Positions 46,294 through 58,205 of a DNA stretch of 64,000 bases are shown here, one piece after another. Position 1 is the first letter of the stretch. Each line of letters begins with the position of its first letter. Position numbers and translations under genes: made by a program. The notes under the pieces were generated by a model. That model worked only from the letters and a program-made list of their open reading frames with translations. It was not told the DNA's origin and did no database searches. The stretch is from Acarospora socialis (taxonomy: Eukaryota; Ascomycota; Lecanoromycetes; Acarosporales; Acarosporaceae), in the NCBI GenBank assembly GCA_025617375.2, contig JAMYGW020000007.1:186001-250000 (forward strand). The letters are read 5' to 3'.

Positions 46294-47287
46294 AGTACGG
46301 GAAAGGGATAGCAGGCATTGAGGAAGTCTCGAAAGGCTTGAGGGTACTTTCAATCTTTTTGCTTGATTGTAACGAATGATTGTGGTAATCCCTAACGATT
46401 TCTCATATATTTGACAGCAGGGAGAATCACACCTAATATAGGATATTTACGGGTTACAAGCAGCGTGTTGATTCACGTACATGTCACCCAAAGCATGAGA
46501 ATGACGCGCAAGTAACACTAGATTCTAGGGAGAATCTTCATGCCATGGTTATGCCCTCTACTTCAACCGCACACGTCGTTGTCCATGGCGATTTCTAACA
46601 GTCAATTCTTTAGTTCCCATCTCTGATGAAGCTGCTGAATTACCAAGCTGGGAAAACAAGGCTTCAGCCTTCGAAAGCTAAGTTTGGACTGAACGGTAAG
46701 GAGGGTTGAAGATGAGTGGTCTTGGATGAAATGGGTGACGTCTCCCTTTTAGAGTAGGCAACTTGCTTAGCGGTAATGGGATGTTGGACTCCTGGGATAG
46801 ACCTACGAATCTCAGTTGTACAGTATGTGGTGAGGAAATAGCCAGTATATACCTTACTATAAGAGTGCAAGTAGGAATTATGAAGCTCAATAAACTACAG
46901 ACCTCAGTTCTAAGATTTGGATGGTAGGGCTGCGCTGAGGTTCTCAGTCTCTCGCCGTACTGCTGCTGACATAAGCTAGAAGCTCCATTGAAAACCACAC
47001 ACGTTGCGACTGCAAGCTCTGAGTAAATGCGCGCCATATTGCTGAAACTCCAGACGTTGCCACGATGGAGAGAAGTCTGAGGTGCAGTTGCCTAAGGCAC
47101 AGTTTCCGTTACAGTACAACATACCACCATTCACTCAGGCCATCATGTACCGATATTCACTTGGGCAAGGCCTCATTTTAGGCAACTTTGCAGCCTTGCC
47201 CAAAGGAATGTATAAGTTATTCAGGCTCGACCCTGTGTTCGAGCCCGTCCTACTCTGCTACTACAGTACAGTCGATTTTCGTTCGAC
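46294..47287. other. 1.0-kb spacer between the oxidase gene and the DUF7730-like gene
   Basis: Non-coding on inspection; short frames only. Confidence 0.5.
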
Positions 47288-48193
47288 ATGACGGATATAT
47301 GGGATGAAATCCTGCTCCCTCTAAGCATTCTCGTTCTCCTCTGTCCTTGCGTGGCGGTCAGACTGATACGTTGGCAAATACGTGCAAGAAGGGAGTATAA
47401 AGGGACGCACCCCAGCCCACCGAAGCCACTACCACGAAGACGCAGGGCGCTGTCAACGGCCCCTTTCCATCGGACCTTGAATTCCAACTGTCAACTGCTG
47501 AATCGCCTCCCGCCGGAGATCCGTCTCGAGATCTATCGTTACGTCCTTGGGGACAACCTCCTTCATCTGGTTCAGGGCAGGAAGAAGATCTCCCACGTCC
47601 GGTGTCGAGCCACATCAGAAACGGACCACGTACGTAGCTGCCGACCTATGGCAGCAAACACAGCATATCGATTACTCCCCGGTTCTACCTCCAACGGCAA
47701 TCTTGCCCTCGCCAAGACCTGCCGGCAGGTGTATCAAGAGACTATCGACTTACTGTACGCAACGAATGTCTTTGACTTGGATGATCCGAGAACGCTTTTC
47801 TACTTTTCCCGAAGCGTCCCTCACCAACGCCTTGCCTCGATCACCAAGCTGCACGTGTACTTTCCTTTCACCTGTCAGTGCTGGCTTGGGAATAAAGACG
47901 TCTACCCTGTGAGGGCGCCGCCCTATGACGAGAGCACATGGAAGCTATTTTGGCATACTATCGCCATACAAATGCCTCGATTGGCTGATCTAAGGCTGTG
48001 CTTGGGTGTGGTGCGCGGAGGCACGCCTATGAAGGTGACGCACGACTGGATAAAGCCGCTACTCGAGATTCGTGGTCTGAGGAGATTCGAACTAGATGTT
48101 ATCCACGAGGGCGGTCAAAAGCCGGAGACAGCCCGCCTGAAGGTTGCCCAAGTCAGGCGATATCTTCGGGAGATTATGTGTGCCCAACCTTAG
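47288..48193 (+). CDS. F-box/DUF7730-like protein with N-terminal membrane segment
   Basis: Single exon, 301 residues. Residues about 7-28 (EILLPLSILVLLCPCVAVRL) form a hydrophobic segment followed by a basic stretch, suggesting a signal anchor. Then comes LLNRLPPEIRLEIYRYVLGD, the F-box-like opening of the large fungal DUF7730 family, with NLALAKTCRQVYQETIDLLY and the usual LFYFSRSVPHQRLASITKLH. These proteins are abundant and poorly characterised in ascomycetes. F-box similarity suggests a possible ubiquitin-ligase adaptor, but the membrane segment is odd for that and no function is assigned. Confidence 0.75.
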   Translation: MTDIWDEILLPLSILVLLCPCVAVRLIRWQIRARREYKGTHPSPPKPLPRRRRALSTAPFHRTLNSNCQLLNRLPPEIRLEIYRYVLGDNLLHLVQGRKKISHVRCRATSETDHVRSCRPMAANTAYRLLPGSTSNGNLALAKTCRQVYQETIDLLYATNVFDLDDPRTLFYFSRSVPHQRLASITKLHVYFPFTCQCWLGNKDVYPVRAPPYDESTWKLFWHTIAIQMPRLADLRLCLGVVRGGTPMKVTHDWIKPLLEIRGLRRFELDVIHEGGQKPETARLKVAQVRRYLREIMCAQP

Positions 48194-50831
48194 AGCTCTA
48201 TCAATCTCTACCCCCGCACGGTACTGCCTCGTTCGTGCCAAAGTGCTCTCGGGGAGGATGAGCTGGAGTCGAACCTCTTCCAAGGTTTGTTGCGGCGAAC
48301 CCTTTGTCACTCAAACGTGAGGCGCCCCCACTTCGGGCCGTCAACGCGCTTCAACAGACTTGCCTGGGCCCCTCCGTGGTGAAGTCTTTCCGGGGGTCAA
48401 CTCACATTAACACAATCACGTCTGATTCGGCGGACGCCTCAGATACGCCTCACTCGACAGTCGTTCGCGGTGCATATGCATGGGGCTTCACCACAGCCGT
48501 CCAAGCCACACGGTTTCGCAAATATAAATCCTCATATAGTGTCCCGCTGTGAGTAGCAGTTTAAATACTTTCGCCATACAAAGCTCCCTGCACATCTTTG
48601 GCTTGGGAACGTCCGTGGTCTTGTTTGCGGTCCCGGCAGCCTTGTTTCGACCGAATTGCGTGATACGGTAGCCACTACGAAGCACGAGGCCAGTGGGTTT
48701 TAAAGCTGCCTGATCGCAGGCGTATGTATCCTTTGGCGTTTGCAGAGGCTGAGGCAGGCTCTTTTTGACGAAGAGAAAAGCTTCGGTTTACCAGTCACAA
48801 CAATTATGCCAAATGATCCTCATAAACCATGGTAGGATTTGCCAATAGCCTGATCGGATACCATACACCTCCTTTCCAACCAGTCGGCCCCAACAGGTTA
48901 CAACTAAAACAAGGGTAGATTCACATGATAGTCATGAGCATGCATGCATCACGCATCGGATTCTACATCTGGGCAATGCATTGCAACCCACGGCTTTCCG
49001 AGAAGCAATTGACTACGTGTCAGGCTGAACTGCGATCATCGACATGGGCTGCATTCGTCGTACATGTGAACATTGGAAGATAAGGCAAGGAATGCAGTCA
49101 CATATCCCAGCTTTTTCGGATGATGCCTGATGGGGTGTTGCGGTAGACTGGTGGTCAGACGTGGTGCTTCCGACTCGTCCCCCTTTATGCAGATGGAGTG
49201 GCAAGGCATATGAATGTATTCGGTACTTTGCGTTCGGGCAGGCCGACCCGTCGGAGATGAGGTCTCGGGTACGAATGACTGCCCCATGCCCTGCTTCAAT
49301 GAGGGATCCCATTGTTTCGGAAGCGTGGGCTTCCCCCTACCTCGGGATCGTACCATAGTCCGGAGTACTCCGTATCCCTTACAACTAGGCAACACTTTCC
49401 ACACGATCGGACATCCATCAGTGTGAAAATAATCAAGATAGTGGTGATATTCCAGTTGATTCAGTGTGTGTACTCGAGTATTTTCCGTCCAACAGAGGGC
49501 CATCAGAAGGTTAACTTCTTCCCCAATCTTGCATAGTTTAGTGCCGGGAGCAGTTTGCCTCTTTCGCCTGATTTACCGCCGAGATCGATTTTCGGCTCCA
49601 CGGGAAGGCGACTGGGCTGCCAAGAGAGAGTTGGGGTCCCTGTCAGAAGCCGGTTCCGCGATCTGGGAAGATGAATGATCATCAATTAAATGCGGATTTC
49701 CACTACATGTATGTTACGCTGATTGATAGCAAAGGTAATGGAAATCTCGATATTAATATTGTTGACCAGACGGATGGGTTCAGCTATCTTACTTTACGCA
49801 GTGTCAAGGTCAAGTTACTCCCTGCATAAGGTATTGATCGCGTGGCTCCCCCTTCCTGGAAGCTTTGTCATGAAATCCTCTCACGAGGAATGAGTGCCAG
49901 TTCTATCAATTTCTTTTCCCTCTTACAACGTACTTGCGCATAATCATCTCATCTACAAGATAGCTGCTACGAGTACATACCATTTGCTCTCGTGTAATCA
50001 TGTAACTTTGTTTTTCGTACGTTTTGTTCTTTTGTTTGTGTGCGATTGCCGCCGGTGTCTTTCGACAAGTGTCATTTCAGAAATCCTTTTGCTTTTTTGC
50101 TTTTCTGCTTTTCTTCTGTCCGCCGCGATAGCCAGACCTTTTTTCTCAATAAGCTGATGGTTGCACCATTTGTGACCTATAGAGTCCCCTGGACCTCACA
50201 CGAGGGTGTTACTCAAGGCGTAACCTTACCCCACAGGCTACAGCACGCTTATCGCTTCCAGAAGAAAGTGGCCCGCCTTCTGCCCCCACGCGGCTGAGAA
50301 AGATACGTCAGCACAAATGTCGCCTTTATCCCTGAAAGGGGGACGTTTTCCCCCTGCTGATCCGGAGAAAACCTCGTTCCCAACGAGACGGCAACATAAA
50401 TATGACACAGTTACAGTTCTACGAGTAGGTGGAGCCAACATCACTCCACGGAATCTTGCCAGTAGGGTATGCTGGAACTCTGGAATACCCAGGCTATATA
50501 GGAGCATGTGGGAAATTTATCAACGGAGACCGAAGGACTGTAGAAGACTAGAAGTATACATGGGGGTACTGATGTTTAGACGGTAAGTTAGTCATCGCTG
50601 TCAAGGTGGATGTGGACGAGTGGCTTTGATAAGTTCGAGCATGCACCCCATGCTCTTTACTGCTTGTGATCCCACTGCAGTGGGACCGTCCGTTCCGAAT
50701 GGTATGGCAATACGAATGGTTACAATAATAGGACCTGTTGTAACACTCACCTCATAGGACTTGGTCCACTCATTTTAAAGGCGAGAATCCCGCCGCCTCG
50801 ACCCCACCCCCCATCCAGTCAGCAGAACTTC

Positions 50832-50943
50832 TACCCGCATCCGCAATCTGCGCCTGCGCCTGGGAGCTGCAAGCTGCATACTACGCCTGCAACCTATAAT
50901 CTGTCGCCGCACCTGCACCTGCGCCTGCACCTGCAACCTGCAC
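50832..50943. repeat. CTGC(A/G)CCTG minisatellite-like tract
   Basis: Imperfect repetition of CCTGCACCTGCGCCTG-type hexamers on the plus strand, interrupted by AT-richer units. Confidence 0.7.
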
Positions 50944-51356
50944 TTCGGCTTCTGGCGTATGGAGAAACCATGTCGACCTCAAAGGGTTTGCCTTCCCCCC
51001 GACCCCTGTCAGATCCCTTCTGTCGTCCTCCCACCGCAACTAATCAGTGCCCGTCAGCCCGTCAGCAGGGAGGGAAGGCAGCCTTGTTTTCCTCTCCATC
51101 TTGTTTCGTCGGTCGGGGAGACCCTAGTCTCGCTCTACTTACCTCCTGTTTCCCAAATGCTATCGGCGTCAAGACGAGCCCTGTGCGACCCCAAGCCTCA
51201 TCCAGCTCTGTGCAATTCGGTCGCCTGGGCGAAAAGGTTCAACGATACGTAAGAAATACTGATAGTTGGGCCATATTGGACGATGATGATTCCTGCGTGG
51301 TTCCATATGATTTCTGCAAGACCCGTCGTGCCCAGTGTCCGGGTACCTATGTGTAC

Positions 51357-51380
51357 GATGATGATGATGATGATGATGAT
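51357..51380. repeat. (GAT)8 microsatellite
   Basis: Eight perfect GAT units. They lie at the 3' end of a short open frame that I do not consider a gene. Confidence 0.9.
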
Positions 51381-51431
51381 ACCTTACTTTAATAATAGAC
51401 GATAACATCAGCCCCGGCAGGCGGCCGAGAC

Positions 51432-51447
51432 GTGGGGCGGTGTGGGG
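51432..51447 (+). promoter_or_regulatory. Paired SYGGRG (CreA-type) motifs
   Basis: Two GTGGGG words (51432-51437 and 51442-51447) in direct repeat, 1.7 kb before the creA ATG. GTGGGG fits the SYGGRG consensus for CreA binding, and paired sites are the functional form in Aspergillus. Autoregulation is a known property of creA; here it is inferred from motif alone. Confidence 0.35.
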
Positions 51448-53188
51448 AGTGGAAAACTGTTGTGGAGGGCCGAGAGCAGATTACTTGTACAATCCAAGCA
51501 GAGGCAAAGCAAGCAACCATCAAGATAAATTGCAGCACATTCCCTCCACCTTGTCGATTTCCCTCTTCTGGACCTCCCTTGCTTTCCCCAGACTCTCCCC
51601 AGAAAGTCTTTTGCCATCTGGAGATCCTTTTGTGGGGAAGAAACATAAGGTAGCTTTGGTCGAAGATCTTCGACGCAGAAGACCAACAGCCTTCTTCGGT
51701 TGGGTCTATCTTTCCGTTCTCGGCCGAACAGCAATCAATCATCATCTCCGTCAGCCTTCAGCTTCATCGCGCGCAGTCACGTACAACGTCGTAGAAGATC
51801 TCTCTACCTTATCACCCTGAGACCTATCCTGCCTTGGAGTCGACGAACAGATAGCCAACCTCATTCGTTCACTTTCATCCAGTCACGAGTACCTTATCGT
51901 CTTCACCTGTGTCATTCCGGAGACAAGGGCAATCAAACAACCATCATTGAAACGACACGTTATCACAACAAATCGTCATCGCATACCAGAGACGGACAGC
52001 ACATCACTTCAAATTAGATCATATCACATCACCACACCTCACCGCACCCTCACCTACTAGGTACTCTTTGATTCGATCAAACAACCGACCTACCTCGAGC
52101 GTATCGGCACTAATAACAATCCCCGTCTCGCTATCGAATTCACCACCTGCATTATTATCACCGAGGCCAAATCGCCAAACCTTAAAGTCCTCCTCCGAAA
52201 TACCGCCTTCTGCAACATCGAGGGCCTTTCTCTCCATCTTTCGCATACAGCGCTACCTATCCCGGCCCAACACCAAGGCAGTTCAATCACGGTCACAGCT
52301 GCAGTTGCGCCGCACACGAAATTTGGATTCCTCTCCAAAGTATTCTATAGCCTCGGCGAACCCTACCTTAGGTTCTACCTACTTTCTAGCTTTCTCCACA
52401 TAATCAAAATCCTTTCGTTTCGCCGAACGCGGCCGGCCGAGCGGTCGACTTTAGATCTCTTGGCTCCACGCACGCCCTAGATCGGAACGTCACTGTTACC
52501 CTGACCTTATCCCTCAAGCAGTAAGGTCGTCGACGGCCAGCATCTTTAGAGCCGAAGCAGGAGCAGATCGCAAGGCACAAGAACGACAAGTCATCGGCGC
52601 TCCCTCCGTTGATCCTTGCAGCAGTAATCACGTCTCGCATTCCATCGGTTCTTGCGACATCTATCTCGACCGACCATTACACAAGAAAGGAAGAAGGGCT
52701 CCGTCACATCCGGATCTCCGTAGAAATATCATCGAAAAAATCGATCCGCTTCGGCAGTTCGTCCAAACCTCGGTCCACCCCGGCTTCGTCATCAAGGCTG
52801 AGCGCAAACCGAAATAACGAAATAGCGTTACAGCTCAGCTCAGCTCATTCCAGTTACCTCAGTCAATTTGGTCGTGCCGTGACCGACATTCGAACCCTGG
52901 AAGTTTACCACATTCCCTGCAGATTCCGGGCAACGACGCACGGACACGGGCGTCATTTTCATCACCCTACGTACCTTACCCACATATTTTCTTTGGCAAT
53001 GAGAGAATTATTTCCTCATCAGCCCCGATCCTTCCGTACGACTGCTTAAGCCATCTACCTTACCTTCCACCTCGGCACGAAATCAGCGCATTTATTTTCT
53101 TTCTATTTCCGTCTATCTTCTGAACGCCTTTCGGAAAGACGATATACCCATCTGCACCTCCCACACGCACTATTCCTGCACCTATCAC

Positions 53189-54493
53189 ATGCAGCGCGAA
53201 TCATCCGCTTCCGGGTACTCACCTACACATAATCCCGAAGCTCCGATCCAAGATCATCACAACCCATCTTCAGACACTGAAGATTTAAATCTCGCTCACG
53301 GCGACGAAATGGCTTCAGCCGCCGTCAGCTTACTTTCACCTCTGGTGCATGGCGCCGACAGCCAAGACGAGACGAGACAAGACCTACCACGACCATACAA
53401 GTGTCCGTTGTGCGATAAAGCATTCCACCGATTAGAACACCAGACTCGACACATAAGAACACATACCGGCGAGAAACCTCATCCTTGCTCGTACCCAGGT
53501 TGTACCAAGCGTTTCAGTCGATCCGACGAGCTCACGCGACATTCAAGGATACACAACAACCCGAATTCGAGAAGAAGTAATAAATCCCACCATGCCGCAG
53601 CTGCCGCGGCCGCCGCTTCGGTCGGTTATCCCCACGAATCAGCAATGGCTTCGGTGATGGCGCCGCCGAGTAAAACCATGTCACGATCAGCGCCAACTTC
53701 CAAAGTCGCGTCACCCAACGTCTCTCCGCCTCATTCCTACTCGGCCTATTCCAGCCACATGCCGTCGAGTCTGGGACCTTATGCCAGAAGTAGTGGAAGT
53801 CCAAATGGAATCCACAACACTCTGGACATAAATCTCCTTGCGACGGCGGCATCTCAAGTCGAGCGCGACGATCATCCGTTGTCGCAACAGCCGGTGGCTC
53901 GACACCACCACCATCATCACCACCACCACCACCCTTACTACTCTCACAACAGTGGTCGTCTACCTTCCCTTTCAGCCTACGCTTACTCACACTCAATGTC
54001 TCGATCGCACTCGAACGAAGAGGAGGACTCGTATGGCCATCGCTTGTCGAAACGCTCGAGACCAAACTCTCCAATGTCTACCGCTCCGTCGTCACCCACA
54101 TTTTCCCACGACTCGCTATCGCCGACGCCAGACCACACTCCGCTCGCAACACCGGCCCACTCGCCTCGGTTGCGCCCTTATGGCTTACACGACATGCATT
54201 TACCTGGTATCCGACACCTTTCGCTGCAGCACACGCCAGCTTTGGCGCCGATGGAACCTCAGGCGGACGGCCTGACGATGTACAATATGCCGCAACCTTC
54301 ACAGTCGTACGGAGGATCTGGCCGCATCACGGAGATCATGTCGAAAGCGGATGGCGCTCAAAGAAAGCTTCCCGTGCCACCCTTACCCAAAGTGGCCGTG
54401 CAGGATCTGTTGAATGGAAGTAGTGGCTTCTCCTCCGGCAACTCTTCCACCACAGGATCTGTCGCAGGTGGTGACCTTCACGAACGGTACTAG
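53189..54493 (+). CDS. creA: Carbon catabolite repressor CreA/CRE1 (C2H2 zinc finger)
   Basis: Single exon, 434 residues, the usual CreA/CRE1 size. Two C2H2 fingers lie at about 70-122: [20 protein letters not shown] and [20 protein letters not shown], followed by IHNNPNSRR. This is the Mig1/CreA DNA-binding domain that reads SYGGRG. A poly-Ala run (about 136-143) and a run of ten His (about 239-248) follow. The acidic-to-basic patch [19 protein letters not shown] and [20 protein letters not shown] are near-diagnostic of CreA. The C-terminal repression segment reads [20 protein letters not shown]. CreA represses genes for alternative carbon sources when glucose is available. The long CT-rich leader suggests post-transcriptional control. 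Confidence 0.96.
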   Translation: MQRESSASGYSPTHNPEAPIQDHHNPSSDTEDLNLAHGDEMASAAVSLLSPLVHGADSQDETRQDLPRPYKCPLCDKAFHRLEHQTRHIRTHTGEKPHPCSYPGCTKRFSRSDELTRHSRIHNNPNSRRSNKSHHAAAAAAAASVGYPHESAMASVMAPPSKTMSRSAPTSKVASPNVSPPHSYSAYSSHMPSSLGPYARSSGSPNGIHNTLDINLLATAASQVERDDHPLSQQPVARHHHHHHHHHHPYYSHNSGRLPSLSAYAYSHSMSRSHSNEEEDSYGHRLSKRSRPNSPMSTAPSSPTFSHDSLSPTPDHTPLATPAHSPRLRPYGLHDMHLPGIRHLSLQHTPALAPMEPQADGLTMYNMPQPSQSYGGSGRITEIMSKADGAQRKLPVPPLPKVAVQDLLNGSSGFSSGNSSTTGSVAGGDLHERY

Positions 54494-55584
54494 GATGGGA
54501 CCGACGGCATTTCCGACAAGGGTATTGCGGGCTTTGGAGCTAGCTAGTCTGTCCTGGTCGGGATACACTTCTCACCTCAATTTTGTTTGTCACTTCAGTT
54601 CCATTACACCCTGCTCAGTGTTGCAGTATCGGCTTCCAGCGGGATACGAATATACATGCACATGCTCTTTTTCCTCATTTACCTTTTCAGGGATGGACTG
54701 GGATCATAGACGGGATTACACAATCACGGCGACGGCGACTGTTACGGCTACGTCTACGGACGCTGGGTTATGGCGGTCATACGGATTAGCAGCAGGGTTG
54801 ATTCGGGATGTCTCTCATCATAGATTGAAGAATTAATAATGAAGCGCTTCTCCAATTTCCACAGTCTCTTGCCATCTGGCCAACGTTACGCAAGACAACC
54901 GTATCTATCCTGTATCCGCACCTGAAACCCTTCGAACCCGACCAGGTACGACGTACCTACGGCGAAGGATGCCAGCTGACAGGAACCAAGACCCCATCCC
55001 ACTTGCAAACACAGTGCTCGGAAGGCGGTGAGTTGACCGCCTTTCGGCGAGCCCTGAAACCAGCCAACTAGGTACTGCATCACACTACGCTGCACTGCAC
55101 TGCATGGCCATCTGCACGCTGCGAACTTGACATGTCACCCCACCCCACTGTAGAGCACCCGACGCACTCGATCGTAGATCTACCTTACTATTTCTCCCAA
55201 TGGAAGGTATAGTAGGTACCAGGACGGATTTGGTAGAGTCAAGTTGTATACACATACGCAGCTTTCTTCAAGAGTGGGGGGGCAGGGCCGAGAACGCATA
55301 GGTAGCTTCATTCTGCACGGTCCGCTTAGAAGGTAGAAGGCACCCCTTTCGCGGAGCGTTTTGATAAAGGTACTGTAAGGTATGGAGAACCGTTGGTTGC
55401 TCTCTACGCTTCTGCTCCCCCACCTGCTTGCCTTCCATCCGGTGTGCCAACCGTGCCCCACGCCACGCCACGCCCTCCTCCTCGTGCTCCTCACCCACCC
55501 TTCCAAATCAACCAAATCCCGCGCCAAGCGCACCCGCGACGCGCACGCTTCCCCCAGGATATGCGTAAGGTACGGAGTCAGGAA

Positions 55585-55606
55585 AGGTAAGGTAGGTAGG
55601 TAGGTA
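55585..55606. repeat. GGTA tandem island
   Basis: GGTAAGGTAGGTAGGTAGGT-type repetition in non-coding DNA. Confidence 0.8.
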
Positions 55607-55812
55607 CTTGTGCGCTTAGAGCAAGCACGTGGGAAGGGGTCGATCCCCCCCCGGCGCCTCTAGGTGTATGTGTACTCGGCGTGGACCGTGCCGATTGGTG
55701 CGTGTTACTGTTTCCTTATTCTGGTGGGGTTTTCTATTATTATTTTGGAAAGTTTGGAGGGAGGGAGGGAATGGTATCACATACGGTGAGGGCTATTGGA
55801 AACAACAATTAT

Positions 55813-55836
55813 TACCTTACCTTACCTTACCTACCT
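55813..55836. repeat. ACCTT tandem island
   Basis: About four TTACC units followed by TACCT, the reverse-complement counterpart of the GGTAAG island 200 bp away. The two could pair. Confidence 0.8.
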
Positions 55837-56612
55837 GACTCCCGTGCTCGAGGTATTTTGTGCTGGTTGATGCCGACTCGTGATACCCGCCGTGCTCGTG
55901 TCCATATCACAATAGGTTGCGGACAGCCGACATCATTAGAAACCGGGTATCGTGAAGGTGAGGAGGGAAGAAAGGCACTCAGAACTGTTCTCGGCCCTCC
56001 TGCCTGAAGCTGATATACGACCCCCACTTTCTTGGCCCCAAGACTCCCCTACATACCCGCTCCAGTAAGCCCAAGCGGAACGCGTCGTGTACTCCGTATT
56101 CGGTTTCACTCAACCTCCACAGCAGAGCACAGCACAGTCCCCCTTCTGCGCGTAGTAGTGTAGAGTATGTGTACATGGATGAAGTACGAGATATCTATGA
56201 CACCGGGATAGGGATATAATAGGGTTCTGGTGTGAAGGTGAAAGAGAGGTACAAATATTGTATTTCGTCGCGAGTGCAGCGTTGAAGCGCTGTTACAGTT
56301 TCCGAGTATATGGATGGTCAGATGCTGGTCCCGGTTGACTTTGATATGTAGGGTTTAGCTTTTGCTGGGAGAGGGGTGGCGCAGCTCGGCGGGCTTGAGC
56401 CGGCGGCTCTGCGTTCGGATGGATCCGAGCTTGGGTCGAACAGGGGGAACCTTTCTGGAATTCTTCTAGGGTTGGAGTGGCGCTCTTTGAAACGTTCGTT
56501 GTACGTGGGTTGGAGCCGGTTCCCGATAGGGTCCTTCCGTGAGGTACAGGTAGTGATATCCCCTGGAATTTCCTTACATGCGGACCAGGCAATGCGATCC
56601 GAAGGCCCAGTA

Positions 56613-58205
56613 CTAGCCATTGGCGTTTGTAAGGCATTCTTCGTCATCGCCGCCGGTGTTTTTGTCGCCGATGTTGTCGGGGCCAGTATTGTCGATGCCA
56701 GTGTTGTCGGTGCCGGTGTCGTCCATCTGCTTCACCAGCCCTTCAGGCGCTAGGTCAATGTCATTTAACCATCCAAACTCTTCATCCGAACCGAGCTCCT
56801 CGTCTTCGGATTGACTGTCGGCGATCTCTTCACGCTTCCGCTTGAGTGAGGGCCCTGGTAGTATCGGTAGTGGTCCGATGTCTGTGCTCGGCGGAATAGG
56901 TTCTAGTTCCTCAAGCCCACTCTGCTGCTCTTAGCACTCTGTTCTCAACTTAAGACTTGCGGATTGAACCACGCACATCTGTGATGGCGAAGGCTACGAC
57001 CTTGCCTACACCTCCTCCATCACTATAAACCGTTCCTCCGGCCTTCAGTACCCCCGCGTATCTTGTTGCCTGCAATTTGGGTGTTACCTCCCCTTCGCCA
57101 TTCGCCGGACGCAGAGCCCAATCTTGAAACAGCACAATGCGAGTCGAGATCCCAGCGTCCCAACTGGCTCCATGCATCGCTGAACGCAACAGCGCGCCCG
57201 TGTCTGCTCGGACCTTGGTCGTCGTCTGGTTCGTGAGCAGCACTGCTATGTTCCGTGTGACGGCCAGCTTGCTCAATTTAGACACTAAGTCGCCCATGAC
57301 GGACCATCTTCTACTTGCTGCCCAGTGTATTGTATCTTTCGTCTTTCCAATAGCTTGTTTCGCGTTGGAAGTATCTGGAGCTCTGGGAAAGGCTGCTGCG
57401 AAAAGGGTCGATATAGAGTCGATGATGATCAAACCGGTCTTGTCGGGCGGGAAGTTTGGTGTTGGATAGAGGAGTAGAGCAAGGAGATGTGGGAGAGTAG
57501 GGATGGTGAAGTGATGGAAATGATCCAGGAGCTCTTCTATGTTCGAAGCCGTTTGCGGAGATTCTGGGTTTTCAGAGCCGGATAGTATCTGGCAAAGACG
57601 CGACCCTACCACGGGAAATGCACAGTCTGTTTGTCTACGATCAGTAACATGTTGCAATATAGTGTGAGAGATATGCCGAGTAGAAGGCCTCATCTCTTCC
57701 CAGACAAACTAACCCATCCACAAGACCCCATCCCCAAAACGAAGCGCATTGGCGGACAATTGCAGCCTATAGTAACTTCTCATCAGAGCCCGTGGTGAAA
57801 GTTTGAAGTGATGTGGCCGCCCGAAAACAGCAGATCCAGACACTATGTACTGCAACGTGGAAACGACAGTTGACAAACAGAGCAAACACCCTACCAACGT
57901 ACGCAAACGTCGTTTTCCCCACCCCAGGAGGTCCATAGACCTCCGTCAGATGCCCTCTCGACAAGCCCCCGGCAAAAGCACTCTCATCTGGTCCATCTGA
58001 GGAACGGCCCAGGAGAATAGCATCAAGCTGCCGGAGGCCTGTAGGGATGGGCTTGTAGGGCGATGATGTCAGGTTCTGCAGGGCTTGCGACGCGGAGACG
58101 GTGGGAAGGCGGTCTGGAAAGTCTTAATATGCTGTCTATGATGGCTTGTTGGCGCGACCTACGTGGTGATGAAGAGGAGAAATTGGATATATCATGCTCG
58201 GCCAT
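56613..58205 (-). CDS. rad55: RAD51 paralogue, RAD55-like
   Basis: Five exons: 58205-58163, 58113-57903, 57766-57714, 57626-56977 and 56921-56613, giving 421 residues (yeast Rad55 406). It reads SPYKPIPTGLRQLDAILLG, then [20 protein letters not shown] (RecA-type Walker A) and ANALRFGDGVLWMDCAFPVV. A hydrophobic strand ending in Asp follows, GLIIIDSISTLFAAAFPRA (Walker B), then RNIAVLLTNQTTTKVRAD (loop region) and the terminal strand VVAFAITD. The last exon encodes SLKRKREEIADSQSEDEELG and an acidic tail with TGxDN repeats. Without it, the fourth exon would read into an early stop at 56950. Rad55 with Rad57 helps Rad51 filaments form during homologous recombination. Assignment to RAD55 rather than another paralogue rests on overall motif spacing and tail type. 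Confidence 0.85.

Larger units (their letters stand above)
48194..53188. other. 5.0-kb region without recognised genes, including the creA leader
   Basis: No coding sequence could be supported. A frame of 155 codons at 49036-49503 (minus) has no features. From about 51400 to 53188 the plus strand is pyrimidine-rich, as in long leaders of fungal regulator genes, and contains several short upstream frames. Low-complexity tracts are listed separately. Confidence 0.5.
54494..56612. other. 2.1-kb spacer between creA and the RAD55-like gene
   Basis: 3' flanks of two convergent genes; no supported coding region. It contains GGTA and ACCTT tandem islands. Confidence 0.5.

Noticed and set aside
48262-48275. 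GGAGTCGAACC, a reverse-strand match to the tRNA B box
   Set aside because: The flanking bases do not form a T-arm stem and no A box or acceptor stem is found at tRNA spacing.
49036-49503. Minus-strand frame of 155 codons
   Set aside because: No recognisable domain, overlapping frames on the other strand, and composition like the surrounding non-coding DNA.
52435-52446. GGCCGAGCGGTC, like the A box of tRNA-Ser/Leu
   Set aside because: No B box follows within 120 bp and no cloverleaf can be drawn; it lies in the creA upstream region.
52888-52905. TTCGAACCC, like a reverse tRNA T-loop
   Set aside because: T-arm stem does not pair; no A box.
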